From: Bacteroidetes bacterium ADurb.Bin008
GTDB taxonomy: Bacteria; Bacteroidota; Bacteroidia; Bacteroidales; Tenuifilaceae
DNA: 64,000 nt
Reading direction: 5' to 3'
Assembly: GCA_002071445.1 (NCBI GenBank)
Contig: MWFE01000021.1
Coordinates: 1-64,000, forward strand
Below, piece by piece: positions 27,519 to 35,628 of this stretch. Below the pieces are notes generated by a model. That model did not search any database, was not told the DNA's origin, and was given only the letters and a program-made list of their open reading frames with translations. Position 1 is the first letter of the stretch; every line of letters starts with the position of its first letter. Both the position numbers and the translations under genes were made by a program.

Positions 27519-27944
27519 ATGCTAAGAATCGCAGTTGACTTTGACGGAACTTTGGTAGAAAACGAGTACCCGGACATAGGGAAACCTAAACTTTTTGCCT
27601 TTGAAACGTTAAAAGCCCTTCAGGAGAAAGGGTTCAGATTAATCCTCTGGACGGTGAGAAGCGGAAAAGAGCTCGATGATGCGGTAGCGTTCTGCCGCAG
27701 CAACGGTATTGAGTTCTATGCCGTGAATCGCAACTACCCCGAGGAGGAGTGGGACGGAAGCATAACGCGGAAGATTGAAGCCGATATATTTATTGACGAC
27801 AGGAATTTGGGAGGGTTTGTTGAATGGGGAAGGGTATGGCAATTGTTGTTTCCCGGGGAGAGTGATCTTGAAGTGGAAAAACAAATAGTAAAGCGCCTGC
27901 GCAGACCACCGTTTTGGAAAAGATGGTTTTCAAAGGGCAAATAG
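27519..27944 (+). CDS. BT0820-type HAD superfamily hydrolase
   Basis: 141 residues. The N-terminal motif IAVDFDGTLVENEYP has the two catalytic Asp residues of the HAD fold, and FRLILWTVRSG supplies motif II. ADIFIDDRNLGG provides the acidic motif IV. The length and the CRSNGIEFYAVNRNYPEEEW segment are typical of the small BT0820 group of Bacteroidota, for which phosphatase activity is presumed but the substrate is unknown. The basic tail (KRLRRPPFWKRWFSKGK) is an extra. 42 nt separate it from the next gene. Confidence 0.85.
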   Translation: MLRIAVDFDGTLVENEYPDIGKPKLFAFETLKALQEKGFRLILWTVRSGKELDDAVAFCRSNGIEFYAVNRNYPEEEWDGSITRKIEADIFIDDRNLGGFVEWGRVWQLLFPGESDLEVEKQIVKRLRRPPFWKRWFSKGK

Positions 27945-27986
27945 CACCGGATAGGTTATCGTTACACAAAGATTAATAATCTGATT

Positions 27987-29069
27987 ATGAGGTTTTCTAT
28001 TATTTGGCCTTTTCTGCTTTGGTCTATGGCCATATTCCATTTGGCAGCATGCAACGGCCCCAAAAAACATGAACATTCCCCTGAGGTGAAAAAACGCTCC
28101 GACCTTCAGTTAGTCCGATTTGATCAGCCTGTTAATGGCAGTATGTTCGCCCAGGGCGAAGCGGTGATGCTATCCCTCAGGGTAGTTGCCGATACCGTAA
28201 AACCCGATTCGATTCTGCTCTACGCCGATAGCAGATTTCTGGCCAAATTGGACGAATTGACGTATAATATGGAAACTCAAGCACTACCCTTAGGCTCGAG
28301 ACAGATCAGGGCGACTGCATGGTATAAGGGAGAAAGACAAACCGTTTCGGTTGGCATTAGGATTAAGGCCGGTAAATCGCCCCGTACGATGAGCTATCGG
28401 GTTGTGAATACTTTCCCCCACGATAAAGAGGCATATACCCAGGGTTTGTTCTACTACAACGGGTATCTTATTGAGAGTACGGGGCAGAAGGGGATGTCAA
28501 CCCTCAGGCGGGTTGAGATAAAAACAGGCAAGGTGGTACAAAGCGTAAACCTCGATCAAAATTATTTTGGCGAGGGGGCAACCCTGTACAAAGATGAGAT
28601 ATACCAGCTTACATGGACGTCGCGGAAAGGCTTTGTGTACAATCCACAGACGTTTAGTCTCATCAGAACTTTCGAATATCTGACACAGGGATGGGGTATA
28701 ACCACAATGCAAGATACGCTGATTATGAGCGATGGCTCCAATGTGCTTTATTTTCTTGAACCCAAGTCGTTTACTGAGTTGAGAAGGGTAGAGGTTTGCG
28801 ATAACAATGGCCCTGTGTCGCAGCTTAATGAGCTTGAATACATCCAAGGCAAGGTGTATGCTAATATATACCAAACCGATAGGATTGTTATTATCAACCC
28901 AGCATCGGGTATGGTTGAGGCTCAGGTTGATTTCAGCAACCTTTTAAAACTTTCGGACAGGCATCGGAATATTGATGTTTTCAATGGCATTGCATGGGAT
29001 GAGGAGAACCAACGGCTCTTTGTTACGGGTAAAAATTGGCCTAAGCTATTTCAGGTTGAAATATTTTAG
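27987..29069 (+). CDS. Glutaminyl-peptide cyclotransferase-like lipoprotein
   Basis: 360 residues. Lipobox LAAC puts the lipidated Cys at 22. Residues 40-130 look like an Ig-like module with VNGSMFAQGEAVMLSLR. Residues 135-360 are the five-bladed beta-propeller glutamine cyclotransferase (PF05096), with FPHDKEAYTQGLFYY, ESTGQKGMSTLRRVE, FGEGATLY and the final FNGIAWDEENQRLFVTGK. The enzyme converts N-terminal Gln of exported proteins to pyroglutamate. In Bacteroidota this step is important because signal-peptidase cleavage often exposes Gln, as in many exported proteins of this window. Confidence 0.9.
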   Translation: MRFSIIWPFLLWSMAIFHLAACNGPKKHEHSPEVKKRSDLQLVRFDQPVNGSMFAQGEAVMLSLRVVADTVKPDSILLYADSRFLAKLDELTYNMETQALPLGSRQIRATAWYKGERQTVSVGIRIKAGKSPRTMSYRVVNTFPHDKEAYTQGLFYYNGYLIESTGQKGMSTLRRVEIKTGKVVQSVNLDQNYFGEGATLYKDEIYQLTWTSRKGFVYNPQTFSLIRTFEYLTQGWGITTMQDTLIMSDGSNVLYFLEPKSFTELRRVEVCDNNGPVSQLNELEYIQGKVYANIYQTDRIVIINPASGMVEAQVDFSNLLKLSDRHRNIDVFNGIAWDEENQRLFVTGKNWPKLFQVEIF

Positions 29070-29201
29070 AGGTCATTGCCGTTATTTGTGAAATTTTGCA
29101 CACAATTTGTTGCCAAACAGATGCCGTTTTTAAACTAAAACTCATACTAAACGACTATTTCTTAGAAATCGGTAAACCCTAACCGCTTAATCCAAAACAC
29201 T

Positions 29202-31565
29202 ATGCTTAGAAATTATTTCAAACTGACCCTCTTCCTGTTTATTCTTTTTTTGGGTGCTTCTTTTGGCACCCTGGCGCAAAAATATACCATAAGCGGATTT
29301 GTTTACGAAAAGGGAAGTCGCGAAACCATGCTCGCAGTGAATGTATATGCGGCCGGGACAACCATAGGGACTGTAACCAACAGCTATGGATTCTATTCCC
29401 TTACCCTGCCCAAAGGCGAGTGGGAGATTGTTTTCTCGTTCGTTGGATACCAGCCCCGAAGTTTTAATATTAACCTGGAAAAGAGCATTGGGTTGAATGT
29501 TGAACTTGACCCTACCATTGAGTTGGAGGGAGTTGAAGTTTATGGCGAACTATCAAAATCGTCAAGTCGGAGTGCACACATGAGCGTGGTGGAAATTCCG
29601 GTACAACAGATAAAAACCATTCCTGCCCTTCTGGGCGAAAAGGATGCTCTTAAGGTGATACAGCTTATGCCCGGGGTGCAGAAAGGGAGCGAAGGTACCA
29701 GTGGATTTTATGTTAGGGGAGGAGGCCCGGATCAGAACCTGATTATTCTCGATGATGCTCCCGTTTACAATGCCTTTCACCTATTTGGCTTCTTCTCTCT
29801 ATTCAATGGCGATGCCATTAAGAGCATGGAGCTAACCAAGGGAGGCTTCCCCGCCAGATATGGTGGCAGGTTATCTTCGGTACTCGATATCACGATGAAG
29901 GATGGGAATAAGGAGCAGTTTAGCGGTGAGGCCGGAATAGGAATTATTTCCTCGCGGTTGGTATTGGAAGGACCTATACAGAAGGAAAAATCATCATTTT
30001 TGATATCAGCCCGAAGAACTTATGTGGACGTATTGATGAGGCCATTTATGCCTAAGGATGTAAAGGGCGGCTACTTTTTTTACGACCTTAATGCTAAAAT
30101 GAACTGGGAGATAAATTCGAAAAACAGGATATACCTAAGCGGGTACTTTGGCATGGATAAGTTTTATGGAGGTGAGGAATACTACAGGCATTCAACGGAA
30201 GCAGGTCTGTTTTGGGATAATGCCACGTCAACAATACGCTGGAACAGCGTGATAAGCGCTAAGTTGTTTTCGAACCTGTCGTTGATTTTTAGCAACTACC
30301 GGTTAAAGATCTATGCAATGGAGCGGTATCAGGATTCCAACTATGAGCTTAGCTATAGTTCGGGTATTCGCGACTACGGTTTAAAGTACGATTTCTCGTG
30401 GATGCCGTTGCCTTCGCATACTGTAAGATATGGATTAAGTTCTGTTTGGCATGGGTTCACCCCCAGCGCGGTGGTGCTCAAGAATAACTACATGAACGAG
30501 TTTAAAAGCGAAATAAATACGATTAATACGGTAGAGTCGGGTTTGTATGTTGAGGATGAGATCAAAATCTTTGATAGGGGGATAGTCAATATTGGCAGCA
30601 GGTTGAGCCATCATTACCATAAAAAGAACCAGCAGTTAAATGTCGAACCCCGCATATCGGGAAGTTACTTTATTACTAAAGATATGTCGGCCAAGGCTTC
30701 GTATGTTCAAATGAATCAGCACATACACCTGCTGACAAACACCGGTATCGGGCTCCCCACCGACTTGTGGGTTCCGGCATCCGATCTGGCTCCTTCGCAG
30801 AGCAGTTGGCAAGGGGCCATTGGTCTGGCTAAAGATGTTCCAAAATATTCAACTACTGTTTCTCTTGAGGGCTACTACAAAGAATCCAAAAATGTGCTTT
30901 CGTACCGTGAAGGGGCTAGTTTTCTCATGATTGATGACCCCGAAGGGGCCAATGAGATAAATTGGGAGGATAATGTTACCAGCGGCCTGGGGTGGTCCTA
31001 TGGAGTAGAATTGTTGATACATCGGAAGTCGGGAAAGTTGTCCGGATGGATTGGCTATACCCTTTCGTGGACACAGCTACAATTTGACGAGTTGAATCAG
31101 GGTAGAAAGTTTTATGCAAGGTACGACAGAAGGCACGATGTGTCGGTAGTGGGTATTTATGAACTGAACAAGGGGATTACCCTTTCTGCTACGTGGGTTT
31201 ATGGAACCGGTAATGCCCTTAGCATTCCCATTGCAACTTACCCCGCATGGCAACATGTTCCCGGAGAATCGTTGTTTAACAGCTGGTACAGAACAGTTGG
31301 GGAATATGGAGAAAAAAACTCATTCAGAATGGCACCGTATCACCGCCTCGACTTTGGTATTCAGTTCCATAAAAAGGCTGATAAGTATGAAAGAATATGG
31401 GAGTTCAGTGCCTATAATGTTTATAACAGGCACAATCCCTTTTTCTATTTCCCAGAATATTACGAGGAGTGGACGACAGAAGGGGAGGTTATATCCAAGA
31501 ACAAGTTGAAACAGGTGAGCCTTTTCCCATTTATCCCTTCAGCTTCGTGGTCAATTAAATTCTAA
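29202..31565 (+). CDS. TonB-dependent receptor with carboxypeptidase-like N-terminal domain
   Basis: 787 residues. A signal peptide (1-25, ending GTLAQ) leads into a CarboxypepD_reg-like domain (about 27-105; ISGFVYEKGSRETMLAVNVY). The plug (about 115-225) contains GVQKGSEGTSGFYVRGG and LDDAPVYNAFHLFG, and the beta barrel follows to the C-terminus. It takes up a large substrate through the outer membrane with TonB energy. The downstream gene is a DUF4249 lipoprotein, the standard partner of this receptor subtype, which is distinct from the SusC/SusD pair. Substrate unknown. No extracytoplasmic-function sigma or anti-sigma gene is nearby. Confidence 0.92.
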   Translation: MLRNYFKLTLFLFILFLGASFGTLAQKYTISGFVYEKGSRETMLAVNVYAAGTTIGTVTNSYGFYSLTLPKGEWEIVFSFVGYQPRSFNINLEKSIGLNVELDPTIELEGVEVYGELSKSSSRSAHMSVVEIPVQQIKTIPALLGEKDALKVIQLMPGVQKGSEGTSGFYVRGGGPDQNLIILDDAPVYNAFHLFGFFSLFNGDAIKSMELTKGGFPARYGGRLSSVLDITMKDGNKEQFSGEAGIGIISSRLVLEGPIQKEKSSFLISARRTYVDVLMRPFMPKDVKGGYFFYDLNAKMNWEINSKNRIYLSGYFGMDKFYGGEEYYRHSTEAGLFWDNATSTIRWNSVISAKLFSNLSLIFSNYRLKIYAMERYQDSNYELSYSSGIRDYGLKYDFSWMPLPSHTVRYGLSSVWHGFTPSAVVLKNNYMNEFKSEINTINTVESGLYVEDEIKIFDRGIVNIGSRLSHHYHKKNQQLNVEPRISGSYFITKDMSAKASYVQMNQHIHLLTNTGIGLPTDLWVPASDLAPSQSSWQGAIGLAKDVPKYSTTVSLEGYYKESKNVLSYREGASFLMIDDPEGANEINWEDNVTSGLGWSYGVELLIHRKSGKLSGWIGYTLSWTQLQFDELNQGRKFYARYDRRHDVSVVGIYELNKGITLSATWVYGTGNALSIPIATYPAWQHVPGESLFNSWYRTVGEYGEKNSFRMAPYHRLDFGIQFHKKADKYERIWEFSAYNVYNRHNPFFYFPEYYEEWTTEGEVISKNKLKQVSLFPFIPSASWSIKF

Positions 31566-31584
31566 ACGTCTTAATGAGAATGTT

Positions 31585-32460
31585 ATGAAAAAGTTTGAAA
31601 TTAAAAGGATAAAATCATTGGCTGTAATGTTTGCAGGCTTTACTACAATATTTTATACATACAGCTGCATAGAGGATGTTCCCGATGATATTCTTCCAAA
31701 GGCAGAACCTAAACTGGTTGTCGAATCGTTTATTTCTCCCAACGATACCATTAGGGTCAGGGTATGCCAATCGCTTCCCATAAACTATAACTATTACCTC
31801 ACATCTGATGATCATTACAATGAATTTCCCCCTTTAAGGGATGCTTCAGTCAGCATTAGAAACACCCATACCGGTAACCCGATTTCCATTCCTTACGATT
31901 CTCTATCCGGTTTTTACGTACTTTACCCATCCCAGTTTAGCGTTGAGAAGGGTCAGGAGTATGAACTTAAGGTTAATCACACTGAACTGGGCGAAGCCTT
32001 AGCCAGAACAAGAGTTCCCAGTAGTACGCCTGATCTTTTATCGGTTAAAATCGATACCGCAGAGGTGCATACCTATGAAGGTGTTGAAACAGATTACGAC
32101 TTAGTGATATCGGGAATAATTAAAGACACAGGAGGTGAAAAAAATTTTTACAGGATAATCTTCACCTTTTACTATTGCTATGAATATGATTATGTTTACT
32201 GTTACACCGATATGGTCGAAAAATTAATTTCGGATACGGGTAGCGATGGCCAGGAGTTGCCATTTACCCTTTATATTTATGGCTATTCGTGGCAGTACTA
32301 TAAGGTTAAAATACTTTCTACTGATATCAACTACTACCATTTCCATCGAACGCTCGAGAACTGGTCGGAAGGAAATCCATTCGTTGAGCCAACACCCGTT
32401 TATTCTAATATTGAAGGGGGCTTGGGCATATTCGGATCTTATCTTGAAGTAGCTTTTTAG
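31585..32460 (+). CDS. DUF4249 lipoprotein, partner of the TonB receptor
   Basis: 291 residues. A lipobox-like TYSC puts Cys28 at the mature N-terminus. The LVVESFISPNDTIRVRV strand and the two beta domains of DUF4249 follow, including RDASVSIRNTHTG and the C-terminal NIEGGLGIFGSY motif. DUF4249 proteins are almost always encoded after a TonB-dependent receptor of the type just upstream (19-nt gap) and are thought to act as its surface lipoprotein. Slightly shorter than many members, with no sign of truncation. Ligand unknown. Confidence 0.85.
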   Translation: MKKFEIKRIKSLAVMFAGFTTIFYTYSCIEDVPDDILPKAEPKLVVESFISPNDTIRVRVCQSLPINYNYYLTSDDHYNEFPPLRDASVSIRNTHTGNPISIPYDSLSGFYVLYPSQFSVEKGQEYELKVNHTELGEALARTRVPSSTPDLLSVKIDTAEVHTYEGVETDYDLVISGIIKDTGGEKNFYRIIFTFYYCYEYDYVYCYTDMVEKLISDTGSDGQELPFTLYIYGYSWQYYKVKILSTDINYYHFHRTLENWSEGNPFVEPTPVYSNIEGGLGIFGSYLEVAF

Positions 32461-32512
32461 TTTACTATACAGTACTACAAGTAGGTAAATTTCATTGCTT
32501 AAAAATTTGCAA

Positions 32513-33037
32513 ATGAGAATTGGACTTAAACTATCTTTTTTATGCCTGTTCGTTGTCGCAGCGCATTGGGTAACAGCTCAAAACAACTTTCTGATATTCG
32601 TAACACAGGATGGCGATGTTGCAATTCGTATCACACTTGAAAATGCTTATTTCCATATTTCTCAATCGGGGGAAGTAGAAGAATTCGGCAGCCTAACAAG
32701 TGGAAAAATATCTTATAACCTCAACGGACAGGTTGATAGAATCGGTTCAGCTAAGATTTCATATAATATTTATGATAAAGTAAGCAGGGTGGGAGAAACG
32801 AGTATTTCATATAATATTAACCATGCAGTTGATCGCATTGATACCTTAAATATATCATACAATATAAATGGCAATATAGAAAAAGTAGGTTGCATAAATT
32901 TTTCCTATAACATCCATAATAAAGTTAACAGGATTGGCTCTTCAGATATCTCTTACGATGTCTTTAATAAGGTTAATATGATTAGTGATAGGGATGGATT
33001 AATAATGTTTTGCAATAAAACCAAAACAACTAAATAA
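32513..33037 (+). CDS. Small exported protein with six 16-residue repeats
   Basis: 174 residues from ATG 32513, chosen because it gives a clean signal peptide (ending VTAQ); a TTG at 32495 would add six residues. After a short N-terminal region come about six tandem repeats of 16 residues with the pattern G-S-x-x-I-S-Y-N-I-x-x-x-V-x-R-I. The period and the alternating hydrophobic residues suggest a short beta-solenoid or meandering beta sheet. I recognise no named family. It lies 52 nt after the DUF4249 gene in the same direction and may belong to the same transcript. Confidence 0.7.
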   Translation: MRIGLKLSFLCLFVVAAHWVTAQNNFLIFVTQDGDVAIRITLENAYFHISQSGEVEEFGSLTSGKISYNLNGQVDRIGSAKISYNIYDKVSRVGETSISYNINHAVDRIDTLNISYNINGNIEKVGCINFSYNIHNKVNRIGSSDISYDVFNKVNMISDRDGLIMFCNKTKTTK

Positions 33038-33122
33038 CGCTGCTGAATTTAGACCTTCCACATTTTCAACGCCATTAATTTATCTGCTTCAACCCCGAAC
33101 ATAATCCAATGGCTGTTATTGT

Positions 33123-33130
33123 TATCTTTG
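33123..33130 (+). promoter_or_regulatory. Candidate -7 box (TATCTTTG) of birA
   Basis: TATCTTTG, 26 nt before ATG 33157; the -33 element is not clear. Confidence 0.45.
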
Positions 33131-33156
33131 CAGGGCAAGGAAAAACAAGTTAATCG

Positions 33157-33912
33157 ATGCAAAGGGTTGTATTGGGAAAAGATATCATTTGGCTTGATGA
33201 GGTTGATTCTACCAATGTCCATCTGGCTGCCCTTGCAATGCAAAAGGTTGAAGAGGGAACCGTGGTGGTTGCCAAGTTTCAAACAGAAGGGAGAGGGCAG
33301 CGTGGAAATACGTGGGACAGCGAGGTTGCCAAAAACCTCACGTTTAGCATATTGCTTCGACCAACCTTTTTGCCTGTAAAAAAACAATTCTTGGTTTCAA
33401 AAGTCGTTGCACTGGCCATTTGCGATACTCTCGATTGCTTTGTAAGCGGCATTTCCATTAAGTGGCCAAACGACATATATGTTGGTAATGCTAAAATTGC
33501 CGGCATTCTCATCGAGAATAGCTTCAGCTCGCACATTATGGACACTTCCATTGTTGGCATTGGCCTCAATGTTAATCAGACAGACTTTGCCGATGACATT
33601 CCCAATCCCACTTCGCTTTGCCTGCTAACCGGCAAGGAGTATGACCTCAATGCCCTTCTTGAGAAGCTTTGCCATACATTATCCAATCGGTATTCACAAT
33701 TGATTTCTGAGAATTTCGATACCATTTCCAAAGATTACTTTGGAAAACTCTACCGGAAGGATAAATATTACACCTATATGGCCAACGGCATAACTTTTAG
33801 GGCCATTATTTTTGGGGTAAGGGATTCGGGAGAGCTGCTGCTGAAAACGGAGTCGGGTGATATCAAATCATTCTTCTTTAAGGAGATATCGTTTGTCCAC
33901 AATGGGCATTAG
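33157..33912 (+). CDS. birA: Biotin--[acetyl-CoA-carboxylase] ligase, no repressor domain
   Basis: 251 residues. The catalytic domain begins at once: EVDSTNVHLAAL, the ATP/biotin loop GRGQRGNTWDS (near 48-58) and KWPNDIYVGNAKIAGILIE. A small C-terminal SH3-like domain follows. It activates biotin to biotinyl-AMP and transfers it to the biotin carrier domain of carboxylases. The N-terminal helix-turn-helix of E. coli BirA is absent, so this is a group I enzyme that does not repress transcription. It converges on the SRPBCC gene with a 26-nt gap. Confidence 0.93.
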   Translation: MQRVVLGKDIIWLDEVDSTNVHLAALAMQKVEEGTVVVAKFQTEGRGQRGNTWDSEVAKNLTFSILLRPTFLPVKKQFLVSKVVALAICDTLDCFVSGISIKWPNDIYVGNAKIAGILIENSFSSHIMDTSIVGIGLNVNQTDFADDIPNPTSLCLLTGKEYDLNALLEKLCHTLSNRYSQLISENFDTISKDYFGKLYRKDKYYTYMANGITFRAIIFGVRDSGELLLKTESGDIKSFFFKEISFVHNGH

Positions 33913-33938
33913 CTTTATGTTGGCTTTATCGACACAAT

Positions 33939-34346
33939 CTATCCGTTGAATGCCGTGGCAATCTGGTCTGCAATGGCATCGATACCCTGCTTAAGTTTTG
34001 ACCCCAGCATCATTTTCATCATAAAATTGAGATTGGCCTTTAGGGTAATCTTCATTCGGGTGTCGTACGGCGCCACCTGTTTTAGCTGTATCCAAAGGAA
34101 GAATTCAAAGGGAATCTGTCCGTCACCCGTTATTTTTATGGTTTTATGGGGCTCTCTGTCCACAATCCGCAAGCCTGCTTCCTTCACTCCCTGGGCATCG
34201 AATCGGCACCAATCTTCACCTGCCTGCCAATTCTCCAGCTTGGCTGCCTGGGCAAAGGGAGTGAAATTCTGAAAGTTCGAAAGAACTTTATAAATATCCT
34301 CATCCAAACGCCTTATGCTTACAACTTTGCTTTCAACACTTACCAT
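33939..34346 (-). CDS. SRPBCC (START-like) family protein
   Basis: 135 residues from ATG 34346; an upstream in-frame TTG at 34364 would add six. The SRPBCC helix-grip pattern is visible: an opening strand (ESKVVSIRRLDEDIYKVLSNFQNF), central strands with TYDTRMK-like alternation, and a C-terminal amphipathic helix from SKLKQGIDAIADQIATAFNG. This fold binds hydrophobic ligands in a cavity; the ligand here is unknown. It lies 27 nt after pyrE on the same strand, so it is probably cotranscribed. Confidence 0.78.
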   Translation of the reverse strand: MVSVESKVVSIRRLDEDIYKVLSNFQNFTPFAQAAKLENWQAGEDWCRFDAQGVKEAGLRIVDREPHKTIKITGDGQIPFEFFLWIQLKQVAPYDTRMKITLKANLNFMMKMMLGSKLKQGIDAIADQIATAFNG

Positions 34347-34373
34347 GGTTCGTAATTTTAACAATTAGTTTGG

Positions 34374-35000
34374 TTATTTTTTCCAATTGCCCGGATCCTT
34401 TCTCCACTCAAGCAGTGTTCTGTGCTGATGAGGGGAGATAAGGTTTTGCTCGGTGGCCTGAGTAATTAGGTCGTCGTACGATGCCAATGTGTAGAGAGGT
34501 ACGTTTTGTTTGGCAAAGTTTTGCTTAGCAACATCGAAACCGTATGTGAATATTGCCACCATACCAAGCACTTCGCAACCTGCATTGCGCAAGGCTTCCA
34601 CTGCTTGCAGACTGCTTTTCCCTGTAGATATTAAATCCTCAACTACCACAACCTTTGAGTGGCTGTGCAACTTCCCTTCAATCAGGTTTTCCAACCCATG
34701 ATTCTTGGGTGATGAACGTACGTAGGCGAATGGAAGCCCCATTTCGTGCGCCACCAGCGCACCATGTGCAATGGCTCCCGTAGCAACCCCTGCAATGGAG
34801 TTAACGCTGGGGAAATGCGTTGAAATTAAATCTGAAAAATGGCGGCAGATCTCGGCGCGAATTTCGGGAAACGAAAGGGTTATGCGATTGTCGCAGTAAA
34901 TTGGCGACAGCCAGCCCGAAGCCCAAGTAAAAGGATTGTCAGGATTTAGCCGTATTGCATTAATTTCTATTAATTTTGCAACGAAAATATTGTTTTTCAT
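34374..35000 (-). CDS. pyrE: Orotate phosphoribosyltransferase
   Basis: 208 residues. FTWASGWLSPIYCDNR provides the substrate loop, and VVVVEDLISTGKSS the PRPP-binding motif near residue 118. It makes orotidine-5-phosphate from orotate and PRPP in pyrimidine synthesis. The start codon overlaps that of the divergent NUDIX gene by two bases (34998-35001, CATG), so there is no intergenic space and any promoter must lie inside the neighbouring coding sequence. Confidence 0.94.
   Translation of the reverse strand: MKNNIFVAKLIEINAIRLNPDNPFTWASGWLSPIYCDNRITLSFPEIRAEICRHFSDLISTHFPSVNSIAGVATGAIAHGALVAHEMGLPFAYVRSSPKNHGLENLIEGKLHSHSKVVVVEDLISTGKSSLQAVEALRNAGCEVLGMVAIFTYGFDVAKQNFAKQNVPLYTLASYDDLITQATEQNLISPHQHRTLLEWRKDPGNWKK
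34971..34978 (+). promoter_or_regulatory. Candidate -7 box (TAATTTTG) for the NUDIX gene, inside pyrE
   Basis: TAATTTTG lies 20 nt before ATG 34999 and within the 5-prime end of pyrE on the other strand. No TTG at the expected distance; weak. Confidence 0.35.
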
Positions 35001-35625
35001 GGGGAAGAGGTATTCTATTTATTTCGACTCGAGAAAGATTGTCATTGCCAATCAGGTTGATATCCGTTTTTATGGTAATGGGTTGATAATTAAGTATGAC
35101 GAACCTGTTGAGTTGGTAAAGTTACTCGATTTTTTTCATTCTTCCGACTTCCTCAGGAATCTATTTATTTACGGTGATGATACCGATTCCATATTCAACG
35201 TTTTGCGCAAGCATTACAAAGTGGTTGAGGCAGCCGGCGGGCTGGTGAGGAATAGTAAGGGCGATTTTTTGCTAATCAGGCGGAACGATTTTTGGGATTT
35301 GCCTAAGGGCAAAGGCGATAAGGACGAAACGAGCGAGGAGACAGCCCTGCGCGAGGTAGAGGAGGAGTGTGGCATATCACAATTACGTATCGAAAAGCCT
35401 TTAACCACTACCTTTCACATATATTTCGAGGGAGAAAAGAGGATTCTTAAGGTAACCGATTGGTTTGCAATGTCCTATTTGGGTAACGAAACCCTTGTTC
35501 CTCAGGTAAATGAAAACATTACGGAAGCCATTTGGGTTGAGCGAGACAACATTAACAAGTACTTAAACGGCACCTACAGTTCTGTTAAAGACGTGTTTAA
35601 AGCTGCCGGAGTGGAATCAGCATAA
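34999..35625 (+). CDS. NUDIX hydrolase
   Basis: 208 residues from ATG 34999; a longer frame starting at 34936 lies wholly in antisense to pyrE. Residues 1-65 form an unassigned N-terminal module. The NUDIX box is complete: Gly, five residues, Glu, seven residues, then REVEEECGI (near 95-117). The family cleaves nucleoside diphosphates linked to another moiety; the substrate cannot be told. The stop lies three bases before the stop of the convergent thioredoxin-like gene. Confidence 0.87.
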   Translation: MGKRYSIYFDSRKIVIANQVDIRFYGNGLIIKYDEPVELVKLLDFFHSSDFLRNLFIYGDDTDSIFNVLRKHYKVVEAAGGLVRNSKGDFLLIRRNDFWDLPKGKGDKDETSEETALREVEEECGISQLRIEKPLTTTFHIYFEGEKRILKVTDWFAMSYLGNETLVPQVNENITEAIWVERDNINKYLNGTYSSVKDVFKAAGVESA

Positions 35626-35628
35626 CCA

